DNA of 64,000 nucleotides from Novosphingobium sp. G106 (lineage in GTDB: Bacteria; Pseudomonadota; Alphaproteobacteria; Sphingomonadales; Sphingomonadaceae): contig NZ_JAHOOZ010000001.1 in assembly GCF_019075875.1 (NCBI RefSeq), positions 2,480,001 through 2,544,000 of the forward strand, in the 5' to 3' direction. Shown piece after piece: positions 47,752 through 56,385 of this stretch (position 1 is its first letter; every line of letters begins with the position of its first letter). Made by a program: the position numbers and the translations under genes. The notes under the pieces are model-generated. The model was not told the origin of the DNA, did not search any database, and worked only from the letters and a program-made list of their open reading frames with translations.

Positions 47752-48490
47752 TCAGGTGTTTGATGCTCCGTTCGCAAGAATGGTTCCGGCTGTCACCCAG
47801 CTGCCCTCCTCGGACGCGAGAAAGGACACAATTGACGCGATTTCACTTGCCTTGCCGATCCGTTTGAATGGCGAGGCGGCTTCCATAGCCGGGAGGTACT
47901 GCGGGTTGGCATCCATCATGCCCGGGCTGACCGCGCCAGGCACGATCGCGTTCACGGTGATGTTGCGCGGTGCCAAAGCGCGCGCCCAGCTCTCGGTGAA
48001 GCTCTCGATCGCCTTTTTCGCGGCAGAATAGAGGCCTGCACCCGCCAGGGGGTACTTCGCGACGCTGGAGCTGAAATTGATGATGCGGCCCCCCGTCGCG
48101 CATTCGCCTGATCGCCTCGTCGACGATGTAGAGCGGCCCGAACACGTTGACCCCGAAGATGGATTGGACGGTCTCCTCGCTGAGGGTGCCGAAGCTCTCG
48201 ACCGTCATAATCCCGCTGTTGTTGACGACGATGTCGAGCACGCCCGGGTCCTTGTCAATCTCCTCGAACATGCGGACGATATCATCGCGCCTGGCGATGT
48301 CGGCCTGATAGGCGACGGCAGAGCCCCCATTTGCCGTGATTTCGGCAACAACGGCCTCCGCACCTTCCCTGCTGCCCGAATAGTGCGCGATGATCGACGC
48401 GCCGTCCTGCGCCAGCCGCAGCGCGATCTCACGGCCGATGCCGCGACCGCTGCCTGTCACCAGCGCAACCTTGCCTTCCAATGTCTTCAT
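47752..48490 (-). CDS. SDR family oxidoreductase (SDR1), frameshifted
   Basis: Short-chain dehydrogenase: NAD-binding VTGSGRGIGREIAL, NNSG in VVNNSGIMTVESF; the C-terminal half reads APRNITVNAIVPGAVSPGM in another frame. Removing one base from the 6-C run at 48089-48094 restores INFSSS...YSAAKKAI with the catalytic Tyr-Lys and a protein of about 245 residues. Length of 739 bases fits one extra base. Sequencing error or recent mutation. Confidence 0.82.
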
Positions 48491-48524
48491 TGTCTCGCCT
48501 TTCCCGTCAGAGCCCGGTCCGAAA

Positions 48525-49931
48525 TCATTCGCCCCCGGACACGAAGTCGAGGAATTCGTTGTAGGCCTGCTGCGTGCCGGCGCAGGAAATCTTGTCGTCA
48601 CCGCCTTCCATCTCGGCGAAGCGCGTGATTTCGGGAAGGACGCGGGGGCCCTTCCAGCCGCAGGTGCAGTCCTCTTCCCAATCGATGGTCAGTTGGTCGC
48701 CGGAAATGAAGCCGCCCCAGTAGGTCTGCGGCAGTAGGTCGTAGAACGCATAGCGGCCGGTCTGCGTGCCCTCGCGCGGAAGCAGCTTCATGTCGCGGTC
48801 GAACAGGAGGGAGATCGTGTGCGGCATGATGTGATAGTGGCCCGCCGAGCAGCGCGGCGACATGCTCATCACTTCGGACATTCCGTAGAACATACCGATC
48901 GTGTCGATCCCGAAGTAGTCGCGGACGTAGCCTTCCCAATCGTCGGGCGCGTCCTTGAGGCCTTTCATGCCCCCACCGGTCATGATGAACGAACCCGCGC
49001 CGAACTCGGGCTTGAGACCCTTCTCGATGCCGCTGCGCGCGGTCTTGACCAGGTCGCCGAAACTGCCGCCTAGCTTCACACGCTTGCCGCGGTTTTTCTC
49101 GAACAGTTCGAAAAACCAGGTCTCGATGTCCTGCCCGCGCCGCTTGCCCTGCGCGATCAGCTCCTGGCGGGCGGTGAGCAGGGCCGGGTCTAGCCCGAGC
49201 TTGTCGAGTTCGCCGCGATCTTCGGCCACCTGCATCCGCGCCGCCAGCGAAAGCAGGTCGGACGAGATGTGGTGCGGATAGAGCGTGTGGTAGTGCTCGG
49301 GCCCGCCGGCGGCGGGCACGTTGAAGAGTTCGAGCATCTTCATCATCATCTGATGACCGCCGCGGTAGCCGGGGAAGAAAGTCTCGACGGGATCGGTATA
49401 GGCATCGACGCCGGTCGTCGCGCGCTGCGCCTCATAGTAGGTCCGCTGCCACGACGGGAACTCGACCTGTGAGCGCGGCACGAAGCTGAGCTTGCCGGTC
49501 GTGCCCGACGAGTGCCCAACCAGCATGCCAAATTCATCGAGCCGGTCGAGCCAGCCATCGACCGTGTCGACGCCCGCAAGATTGACCTTCGTTAGGTCAT
49601 GCGTGGTGAGGCGGTCGAGCCAGGCGTTGAGCCGGCCCACATCGCGCTTCTCGATCAACGACAGCGGGTAGTTCTTGAGCACCCGGTGGTCAAACAGCAG
49701 CGGCAGGCCTTCCTCGATGCTGTCGATGCTCGTGATGCCCTCGCGCCCGGCCAACTTGTCGAGCGCGGCAACGCGGCCGCTCACCTTGGCGAAGTGGAGC
49801 TTGAGCGCGGCAAGCTGCGTGTCGGCATAGTCCCGCCAGCTCAGCTCGTAGATTTGCTCGTAGCCCTGATCGAGCCAGGTGTCCGGGGATTCGGGCGACA
49901 GAGTCAGCTTGTCGAGGGCGACAGAGGCCAT
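48525..49931 (-). CDS. adenylate-forming enzyme (LuxE/GH3/phenylacetate-CoA-ligase-like)
   Basis: 468 residues. P-loop GHSSGTTGKLSFVPRS, FIMTGGGMKGLKDAPDDW, and YGMSEVMSMSPRCSAGHYH matching the adenylate-binding YG-x-SE block. It lacks the full AMP-ligase C-terminal domain, nearer to LuxE/GH3-type enzymes that activate carboxylates to acyl-AMP. AGGAG 8 bases before the ATG. In an operon with TauD-2 upstream and SDR1 downstream. The acid is unknown. Confidence 0.8.
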   Translation of the reverse strand: MASVALDKLTLSPESPDTWLDQGYEQIYELSWRDYADTQLAALKLHFAKVSGRVAALDKLAGREGITSIDSIEEGLPLLFDHRVLKNYPLSLIEKRDVGRLNAWLDRLTTHDLTKVNLAGVDTVDGWLDRLDEFGMLVGHSSGTTGKLSFVPRSQVEFPSWQRTYYEAQRATTGVDAYTDPVETFFPGYRGGHQMMMKMLELFNVPAAGGPEHYHTLYPHHISSDLLSLAARMQVAEDRGELDKLGLDPALLTARQELIAQGKRRGQDIETWFFELFEKNRGKRVKLGGSFGDLVKTARSGIEKGLKPEFGAGSFIMTGGGMKGLKDAPDDWEGYVRDYFGIDTIGMFYGMSEVMSMSPRCSAGHYHIMPHTISLLFDRDMKLLPREGTQTGRYAFYDLLPQTYWGGFISGDQLTIDWEEDCTCGWKGPRVLPEITRFAEMEGGDDKISCAGTQQAYNEFLDFVSGGE

Positions 49932-49983
49932 GGTCTTGCTCCTTCGGAAAATAGGATTGGCGCGTCGGGGGGAGGCCGCCGGC

Positions 49984-50838
49984 TTACGCCGCTGGTGCAA
50001 AAAGCGTGGCGTTGTGCAGATCCTCACCCACGCTGTCGGCAGGATACTGCTCTTTGTATGTGAAGCGCGTGCAGGTGACGCGCTGCAATGTACGGGCACC
50101 GACGCCGGCCTGACCTCGGGCATGCTGGACGGACAGGTTGTCCCATACGACCAGGTCTCCGGGCCGCCAGGCGTGATCGTAAATCGCATCTTCTGCATAG
50201 AGATAGGCGAACAGCTCTTCGAGCAGCGCGTCGCTGTCGGCCGCGGACAGGCCGATGATGCAGGCGGTCATATTTTCGTTGACGAACAGATAGGGGCGGC
50301 CGGTCCCTTCCTGCGCGCGCACCACAGGATGCACGGTGCAAAGATCGCCAGCTTCAAGATCGCCGAGCCGATTGGCTCGTTCAGAGACGCGTTGGCGGAC
50401 TTGGAGCGCCTTCATACCTTCCACGCGCGCCTTCAGCCGATCGGGCAAGCTCTCGTAAGCTCGGTAGCCGCTGACAAAACGCGTCGACGCTGCATCGGGA
50501 TCGACATCGAGGGCATGCAGCGCTGCGACCAGATAGGGCGATGGCAGGTATGGCACGTCGTTGTGCCATTGCAGTTCCTTGGTGCCGAGAAAGCCGTCCG
50601 CCCGCGTATTGGAGACGTACAAGTTCTCATAAGGGCTGTCAGGCACGGGACCGAACGCACCGCACATCGCGCGCTGCTCTTCCATCGTGAGGTTCAAGCC
50701 GCGTGCGACGAGCAGGCCATCGCGCATGTACAATCGCGCGATCTGGGTTTGATCCGCGTCGCTTGGCGATGCCCGAAATGCTAGCTCAGCCTCCACGCCG
50801 AAGGGCTCGATCGGACGTGTGCTCAACACCTGGGTCAT
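49984..50838 (-). CDS. TauD/TfdA family dioxygenase (TauD-2)
   Basis: 284 residues. His-x-Asp in ELQWHNDVPY, distal His in SVQHARGQAG, and the 2-oxoglutarate Arg in LQRVTCTRF. Start ATG at 50838 after GGAGAGAG. First gene of the operon; divergent from tetR3. Confidence 0.9.
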   Translation of the reverse strand: MTQVLSTRPIEPFGVEAELAFRASPSDADQTQIARLYMRDGLLVARGLNLTMEEQRAMCGAFGPVPDSPYENLYVSNTRADGFLGTKELQWHNDVPYLPSPYLVAALHALDVDPDAASTRFVSGYRAYESLPDRLKARVEGMKALQVRQRVSERANRLGDLEAGDLCTVHPVVRAQEGTGRPYLFVNENMTACIIGLSAADSDALLEELFAYLYAEDAIYDHAWRPGDLVVWDNLSVQHARGQAGVGARTLQRVTCTRFTYKEQYPADSVGEDLHNATLFAPAA

Positions 50839-50966
50839 CAATCTCTCTCCGACTTCGGCGTTTGCCGCCGCCTGTTCCTCAACTTGATAGCAAACGGCGT
50901 GCGCTTGTCAAAGTGCGTTCTTTGCCGGCAAGAAGCGGAGCTCGAATTCGCTGAGAAAGGATCAGA

Positions 50967-51539
50967 ATGACCGGCAGGCGCATGGGGCCGCCCGACGCCT
51001 CGATACGGTTCAAACTGCTCGATGCGAGCGAGCGGGTAATTGCGCGCGACGGCTATCCGGCGGTGACCTCGCGCAGCGTAGGCGCCGAGGCCGGCGTCGA
51101 CCAGAAGCTCGTCTACTATTACTTCCGTAACATGGAGGAACTCGTCGTCGCGACCTTCCAACGCCGCAGCGAGACGTTCCTGGCTAGGCTCGCAGAGTTG
51201 GCGGTGGCGCAATCCCCGGTGAAAACCTTCTGGGAACTGAGCAGTCACCGCAGCGGTAGGCTGATGATCGAATTCATGGCCATGGCCACGCATACGCCGA
51301 CACTTCGCGAGGAGGTCGCGCGCTACAGCGAGGAAGCGACCGGGATAGTGGAAACGATGCTGGCCAACCATCTTTCGAATGCCCGGCCGGAGAGCGCTAC
51401 GTTCTCACCGGCATTTACGAGCTTCCTTGTCGCCTCGCTCGCGCGAAATTTCATACTCGAATCTGAGCTTAAGCTTTTGCGGAATCCGCATGAGATCGAG
51501 CAATCGATTGAAGCACTTTTGGATGTTCTTTGTCGCTGA
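50967..51539 (+). CDS. TetR family regulator (tetR3)
   Basis: 190 residues; HTH in FKLLDASERVIARDGYPAVTSRSVGAEAGVDQKLVYYYF. AAAGGA before the ATG. The 128-base divergent gap with TauD-2 contains CAAAGTGCGTTCTTTG, a weak inverted repeat that could be its site; it is less convincing than the other operators. Confidence 0.88.
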   Translation: MTGRRMGPPDASIRFKLLDASERVIARDGYPAVTSRSVGAEAGVDQKLVYYYFRNMEELVVATFQRRSETFLARLAELAVAQSPVKTFWELSSHRSGRLMIEFMAMATHTPTLREEVARYSEEATGIVETMLANHLSNARPESATFSPAFTSFLVASLARNFILESELKLLRNPHEIEQSIEALLDVLCR

Positions 51540-51602
51540 GTCGGGCCGGCCAAGATCGACTTTCAGGTGTGCAATTCGACAAAGCCACTGCCTCGGCTGC
51601 CG

Positions 51603-52415
51603 TCAGGCCGCGATGCCCCCATCCACCGGAAGCGTGCTGCCGGTCATGAACATGGCCATGTCCGAGGCGCAGAACAGGATCACGCGGGCGACGTCGTCCG
51701 CCGTCCCGACGCGGCCGAGACGGCTCGTGTCGATCCCCGGGATGCCGATCGCCTTGAGCTGCTCGGCCGGCATATCGGCAAGGAAGGCGGTCTTTTCGGT
51801 CAGGCAGACCCCGGGCGCGATGCCCATCACGCGGATGTCGTGCTTGCCCAGCTCGATCGCCATCTGCTTGGTCAGACCGACAACGCCATGCTTGGCGGCG
51901 ACATAGGCCGCCTGGCCGGCCGAGATGCCGAGCAGACCGGCGAGCGAAGCGACGTTGACGATCGTACCGCCCCGCCCCGCTTCGACCATACGCCGTGCCG
52001 CCTCGCGCGCGCCGACAAAGGTGCCCTTGAGCGTGATGGCGACTACCTTGTCGAACTCTTCTTCGGACAGGTCGAAAAGGGGGACCGAAGAAGGCAGGCC
52101 CGCGTTGTTCACCCAGATATCGATCGAGCCGAGCTCGCGCACGGCGGTGTCCACGAGACCGATTATCGAGGCGCTGTCGCCAGCATCGGAATGAGCGGAA
52201 ATTACGCGCGCGCCGGTCTTCTCGGCGATCTCGGCGGCTGTTGCGGCAGCTTTTTCGGTATCGATGTCACCGATCAGGACAGAGGCGCCGGCTTCTGCCA
52301 GCCGGAAGGCAGTCGCCCTCCCCAGTCCCCAGGCCGCACCGGTAATGACGGCGTTGCGCCCCTTGAGCGAGATCAGATCCGACAGCGCTTGCGCCGAGAC
52401 GTCACGAACAGCCAT
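51603..52415 (-). CDS. SDR family NAD(P)-dependent oxidoreductase (SDR2)
   Basis: 270 residues: VITGAAWGLGRATAF, WVNNAGLPSS, VNVASLAGLLG, catalytic YVAAKHGVVG. Acts on an alcohol or ketone made by the P450 just upstream (inference). Two-base gap to P450-2 on the same strand means one operon. Confidence 0.92.
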   Translation of the reverse strand: MAVRDVSAQALSDLISLKGRNAVITGAAWGLGRATAFRLAEAGASVLIGDIDTEKAAATAAEIAEKTGARVISAHSDAGDSASIIGLVDTAVRELGSIDIWVNNAGLPSSVPLFDLSEEEFDKVVAITLKGTFVGAREAARRMVEAGRGGTIVNVASLAGLLGISAGQAAYVAAKHGVVGLTKQMAIELGKHDIRVMGIAPGVCLTEKTAFLADMPAEQLKAIGIPGIDTSRLGRVGTADDVARVILFCASDMAMFMTGSTLPVDGGIAA

Positions 52416-52417
52416 CT

Positions 52418-53956
52418 TTATGCCTCCAGATTAGCGAGGTCGGCGTCGACGGCGTCGAGCGCTTCGCTGGTGAACTGGTCGGGCGCAAAGGCCTGGACCG
52501 CGCGCAGGGTCATACCTTTCGCCATGCCGATCTGCGGATTCTCGCTCATGCCGGGGAAGTGCTTCTCGAGTACGGCCTTGGCGGCATCATCGGCGAGCAG
52601 GTCGCCGATACGGCTGGATGCGGTAGACCAGGCCTTGGCAGCGGCCGGGGCGGCTTCCTGCTTTACGGGGGCAACGAAGCCTTCGGCCGGGGTCAGCTTG
52701 ATGTGCATCCTGTCGAGCCCGCGAATGATGAAACTCGGCTCGTAGTTGAGATCGGAAATTCCGCCCGGATGCTTATCGAGGTCGAGTTCGATCTTCGAGG
52801 TCATCTCCAGGAACTTCTCCATGATGACACGCACTTCGACACGCGCGAGCGGCGCACCGGCACAGACGTGCTTGCCGCGGCCGAAACCGACGTGCTCCGC
52901 TACCTTCTTGCGACCGATGACGAGTTCGTTGGGATCGTCCCACCGCTTGGGATCGCGATTGGCTGCGGACAGCGCGACGAGGATCTTGGTGCCGGCGGGA
53001 ATCTCCACATCACCGATCTTCGTGTCCTTGCGGGCGAGGCGTGCGGTCTGCTTGGTCGAGCCTTCGATGCGCAGCACTTCCTCGAGGAAGGCCGAAATCA
53101 GCTTGGGCTCGGCGCGGAGGCGGCTCTGCAGTTCCTGGTCCTCGACCAGGTATTTCATGGAGTTGCCGAGCAGCTTGGCCGAGGTGTCCTGGCCGGCGCC
53201 GAACATGAACATGCCGAGCTGAACCAGGTCGTAGAGCTCGGGCGTGGAGCCATCATTGTACTTGGCGTGGGCGAACTCGGTCAGGATGTCCTGCTGCGGG
53301 TTCGCACGGCGGTCGGCGAGATAGCCGTAGAAGTAGGTCCCCATCACCGCGAACGGATGTTCCGCGCCACCCGACATCGGATCGGTGCCGTCGAGTGCGC
53401 CCGGAACCGGCCCCTTGGCGATGGCGTCCATGAAAATCTGGCGGTCCGCCATCGGCACGCCGAGCAGATCGGCAACCACCATCGTGACGAAGGGCGTGGC
53501 GATCTTGCCGATGAGCTCGACGCCGCCATCAGCGACGGCACTGCCGACCATCTCGTCGCAGTAGACCTCGATGAACTCTTCGCTGGCCTTGAGGCGCGAG
53601 GGTAAGAACAGCGTATTGATGAAGGCGCGCAGCTTGGTATGCGGCTCGTCATCCAGGTTGACGACCTGGTCGCCGCCGGCGAATTCGGTGCGGTGCGCCT
53701 CGATCTGGGCGGTGATGTCCGATCCGTGCGGCGTGAACGGCAGCGGTGCCGAGGCGCCTTGCAGGCCGATGATCGCCGAGAAGGCATCGTGGTCGCGCAG
53801 CACCTCCAGCGCCTCCTGGAAGCCCGTGACGATGTAATAGTCCTTGCCCGGCGGCCGGTAGATCGGCCCCTGCTCGCGGATCGCGTTGAAGAACGCGTAA
53901 GGGTCCTTCAGCACCTCATGGTCCGAGAAATAGTCGCGCTCGATCAGTGCCTGCAT
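52418..53956 (-). CDS. cytochrome P450 (P450-2) with extra C-terminal domain
   Basis: About 512 residues. P450 core: I-helix MFGAGQDTSAKLL, EEVLRIEGS, haem loop FGRGKHVCAGAPLAR. After about residue 430 a linker rich in Ala leads into about 70 extra residues (SSRIGDLLADDAAKAVLEKHF, then PGMSENPQIGMAKGMTLRAV and FAPDQFTSEALDAVDADL). This tail resembles helical C-terminal domains on other sphingomonad hydrolases and is not part of the P450 fold. The ATG at 53956 is chosen; the longer frame to 54085 crosses the operator and is rejected. Confidence 0.92.
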   Translation of the reverse strand: MQALIERDYFSDHEVLKDPYAFFNAIREQGPIYRPPGKDYYIVTGFQEALEVLRDHDAFSAIIGLQGASAPLPFTPHGSDITAQIEAHRTEFAGGDQVVNLDDEPHTKLRAFINTLFLPSRLKASEEFIEVYCDEMVGSAVADGGVELIGKIATPFVTMVVADLLGVPMADRQIFMDAIAKGPVPGALDGTDPMSGGAEHPFAVMGTYFYGYLADRRANPQQDILTEFAHAKYNDGSTPELYDLVQLGMFMFGAGQDTSAKLLGNSMKYLVEDQELQSRLRAEPKLISAFLEEVLRIEGSTKQTARLARKDTKIGDVEIPAGTKILVALSAANRDPKRWDDPNELVIGRKKVAEHVGFGRGKHVCAGAPLARVEVRVIMEKFLEMTSKIELDLDKHPGGISDLNYEPSFIIRGLDRMHIKLTPAEGFVAPVKQEAAPAAAKAWSTASSRIGDLLADDAAKAVLEKHFPGMSENPQIGMAKGMTLRAVQAFAPDQFTSEALDAVDADLANLEA

Positions 53957-54027
53957 GGCGGTCTCCAGTACGGGGTATCCCGCTCGATCTGCCCTGTCGG
54001 AACCCGCGGGCGACAGAGGAGCGCAAT

Positions 54028-54060
54028 CCCATTTATGCGATACAATGTCGCATAAATGGG
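54028..54060. promoter_or_regulatory. 13-bp inverted-repeat operator upstream of P450-2
   Basis: Perfect arms CCCATTTATGCGA and TCGCATAAATGGG with a 7-base centre (TACAATG), 72 bases before the P450-2 start. It overlaps plausible promoter hexamers. Its regulator is unknown; no other copy was seen in the window. Confidence 0.65.
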
Positions 54061-54087
54061 AGAGGCGTGCGACGTCAAGAGTCAAAG

Positions 54088-54102
54088 ACTACGTTTCGTA
54101 GT
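54088..54102. promoter_or_regulatory. shared TetR4-type operator, site 1
   Basis: ACTACG-TTT-CGTAGT, upstream of the P450-2/SDR2 operon. Same core (CTACG-N3-CGTAG) as sites at 57542 and 58275. The sugar-isomerase gene ends 200 bases away on the other side. Confidence 0.75.
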
Positions 54103-54307
54103 TTTATTATCCAAACGAGATGCGAGGACCGATCCAATCGGCGCCAGGTGCCAGGCCGCGGTAGAGGTGCATGGGTGCCAGCCGACATTAGCTCGCGTCG
54201 TTCCGTTCTGAGCTTCCGATATGTCGGCATCCAGCACCGCGACTGGTGCGGACACGGAGAGACGATTTGACGATCGGCGTTACCTAGAGCAACCGGGCCT
54301 TTCGCGC

Positions 54308-55270
54308 TCAACCTGCAATTTGCGAGAGATACGTGTAGGACCTGGCGACGGCATCGATCGGCTCGACAGCGGTTTGTGGCTCCTGCTCCACCAGAAAGTG
54401 CCTCGCGCCTGCATGGTAAGCAGCTGGCAAAATTCGCGTCCAGTCGAGCTTGCCGGAGCCGACAGCCGGCGAGCCCATAGCGATCCGGTAACCGCGCGGC
54501 TGACTATCGGCGATGTCCCTGACGTGAAGCAACTTGATCCGGCCGCTTGCGCCTTCGAGGAAGTGAACGGGATCCAGACCGGCGAGTTGAACCCAGCCGA
54601 TGTCGACTTCAAAGCCCACGAAATCCGGCTCCGTCTCGCGCCAGAGGATTTCCCAACCGGTCGTCTTTCCAATCGGAGCAAAGTCCAGGTTGTGGTTATG
54701 ATAGGCAACACCGATCCCGGACTGGCGAAGAGCATCCCCTTTTCGGTTCAGGGCCTCGGCGGTTTGTTTCCATATATCCTCGCCAGCGGCGGCGATGGTG
54801 CGAGCGATTGCCGCCTCGAGACTTTCGCCGCTCTGCGGCCGGAAATTGGAAGGGATCAGCAGAATTGGAGCAACTGCCCATTTTGCGCCCAAGGCTCCCA
54901 TCGCATCGACGATCCGCGAAGTATCGCTTGTCATTGAAAGCGCCGAGGGTCCGCCAATGGCCATGAGAGGAAGATGCAGGCTGCTGACAGAAAGACCTGC
55001 GCGAACAGCAGCTGCACCGATTTGGGCAGGCTGTAATCCGAAGAGATTGGTCAGCTCGATCTCCCGGTACCCGATTTCCGCGACCTTCCCCAAGATCGCG
55101 TCAATATCGCGGCTCGAGATAGTCCCAAGCGAACCGAGTTGCAGGCCCATCGGCTGAGCATGCCGCGCGAAAAACGCGCGCCGGGAACCTGCAAAGACGG
55201 GGTGCTCGAATAGTGCCAGCGCGCCAACCGTGCCAAGCCCCGCCATGAACGAACGTCGCTGCAGTCTCAT
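54308..55270 (-). CDS. sugar phosphate isomerase/epimerase-fold protein, exported
   Basis: 320 residues. Twin-arginine-like signal (QRRSFMAGLGTVGALALF), then a xylose-isomerase-type TIM barrel: GYREIELTNLFGL, VAYHNHNLDF, FEVDIGWVQLAG, KLLHVRD. Metal residues His/Glu/Asp are in place. Family members act on sugars or as lyases; here a glycoside-derived substrate is possible. Last gene of the operon from 57480. Confidence 0.85.
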   Translation of the reverse strand: MRLQRRSFMAGLGTVGALALFEHPVFAGSRRAFFARHAQPMGLQLGSLGTISSRDIDAILGKVAEIGYREIELTNLFGLQPAQIGAAAVRAGLSVSSLHLPLMAIGGPSALSMTSDTSRIVDAMGALGAKWAVAPILLIPSNFRPQSGESLEAAIARTIAAAGEDIWKQTAEALNRKGDALRQSGIGVAYHNHNLDFAPIGKTTGWEILWRETEPDFVGFEVDIGWVQLAGLDPVHFLEGASGRIKLLHVRDIADSQPRGYRIAMGSPAVGSGKLDWTRILPAAYHAGARHFLVEQEPQTAVEPIDAVARSYTYLSQIAG

Positions 55271-55391
55271 AGTGTTGCCTTTGATGGAATCGGATGTGTC
55301 TTATCGGCTGGGTTCAGGAGCGATCTGCGAGACGATCACGGCTCCGAAGTGACGCATCGACCGCAAGTGCCGACAGCCGGCGAGTTCGACG

Positions 55392-56363
55392 TCATGGTGC
55401 GATCCCTATGCCGTCGCCACCTTTGCCAACCGCCAGGCGCCTCAGGACCTGACCTGAGGCCAGATCAACCTCCGCAATGGTGCCGCGCCCGGTCTCGGCG
55501 ACGAGAACATGCCGCCCATCCCGCGTGAATGTGGCCGTCACCTGGACTGCGTCTCGCGCTCCGCTGACCGTGAACGTGCGCAGGAGTTTGCGGCTCGCGA
55601 CATCGAACACGCTCAAGGTCCCTGCGCCGATATTGGAGGTCACCGCTGTCCTGCCATCAGGACTGATCGCCACGCGGATGGCGACGGGCTCGGTGGCCAG
55701 CGTCTCGATCGTGCGGTCGCTGGCGAGATCGACGATGCGGACCCTCGGCGCCGAATTGTCGCCCACCCACAGCTCGCGGCCGTCGGGTGTGACGGCCAGC
55801 CCTTCAGGATTGCCGCCGACCGTAATGTCCCTGATCTTTTCCGCGCGCCGCAGGTCAATCACGCTGATCGTCCCCGCGCCGACATTCGCCACGTATCCAA
55901 AGCGTTGGTCCGGCGAAGCCGCGATCATGTGCGTTCCGGCTTGTTCGGTGGCGATGCTTTGCAGGGTGCCGCGCCGCGGATCGACGAGCACGATGCTCCG
56001 GCTCTTCTCCGCAGCAAGCGCGATTCGGCCGTCGCGCAGCCATACGATCCCGTGGGGCGCAGCGTTCGGCGACAGGTCGATGCGCCTCGTCAACCTGGCG
56101 GTCGAAACATCGAAGATATCGAGCGTCGTGCCACCATAAGCGGCAACGGCCGCCTGCTTTCCATTCGGCGAGACAGCGATTTCGTGCGGCGCCTTCCCCG
56201 TCGCTACGCGCGCCCGTTCATTCCCGCTTGCTAGATCGATGAAGCTGACAGTGTCTTCGCCCTTGTTCCCGACCAGCAACGTATCCGCCAAAGCGACCGG
56301 CGCTGCTGCCAGGAGACCAGCCAAAGCGTAAATGTACGCGAATGCTCGCCCGATGTTCTTCAT
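55392..56363 (-). CDS. YVTN-type beta-propeller protein, periplasmic
   Basis: 323 residues. Signal peptide ending AAAPVALA, then seven repeats of about 42 residues with motifs like TLLVGNKGEDTVSFIDLASG, NVGAGTISVIDLRRAEKI, and PDGRELWVGDN. No catalytic site is known for this family; it often accompanies quinoprotein or catabolic genes as a binding scaffold. The ATG at 56363 follows a 22-base gap from the hydrolase. Confidence 0.85.
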   Translation of the reverse strand: MKNIGRAFAYIYALAGLLAAAPVALADTLLVGNKGEDTVSFIDLASGNERARVATGKAPHEIAVSPNGKQAAVAAYGGTTLDIFDVSTARLTRRIDLSPNAAPHGIVWLRDGRIALAAEKSRSIVLVDPRRGTLQSIATEQAGTHMIAASPDQRFGYVANVGAGTISVIDLRRAEKIRDITVGGNPEGLAVTPDGRELWVGDNSAPRVRIVDLASDRTIETLATEPVAIRVAISPDGRTAVTSNIGAGTLSVFDVASRKLLRTFTVSGARDAVQVTATFTRDGRHVLVAETGRGTIAEVDLASGQVLRRLAVGKGGDGIGIAP

Positions 56364-56385
56364 CGGTACAGTCCCAGCCCAGCCG

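Noticed and set aside
54171..54229. Seventh copy of the 59-bp repeat
   Set aside because: Only the last 20 bases resemble the family; the GAAC start is missing at the fixed spacing.
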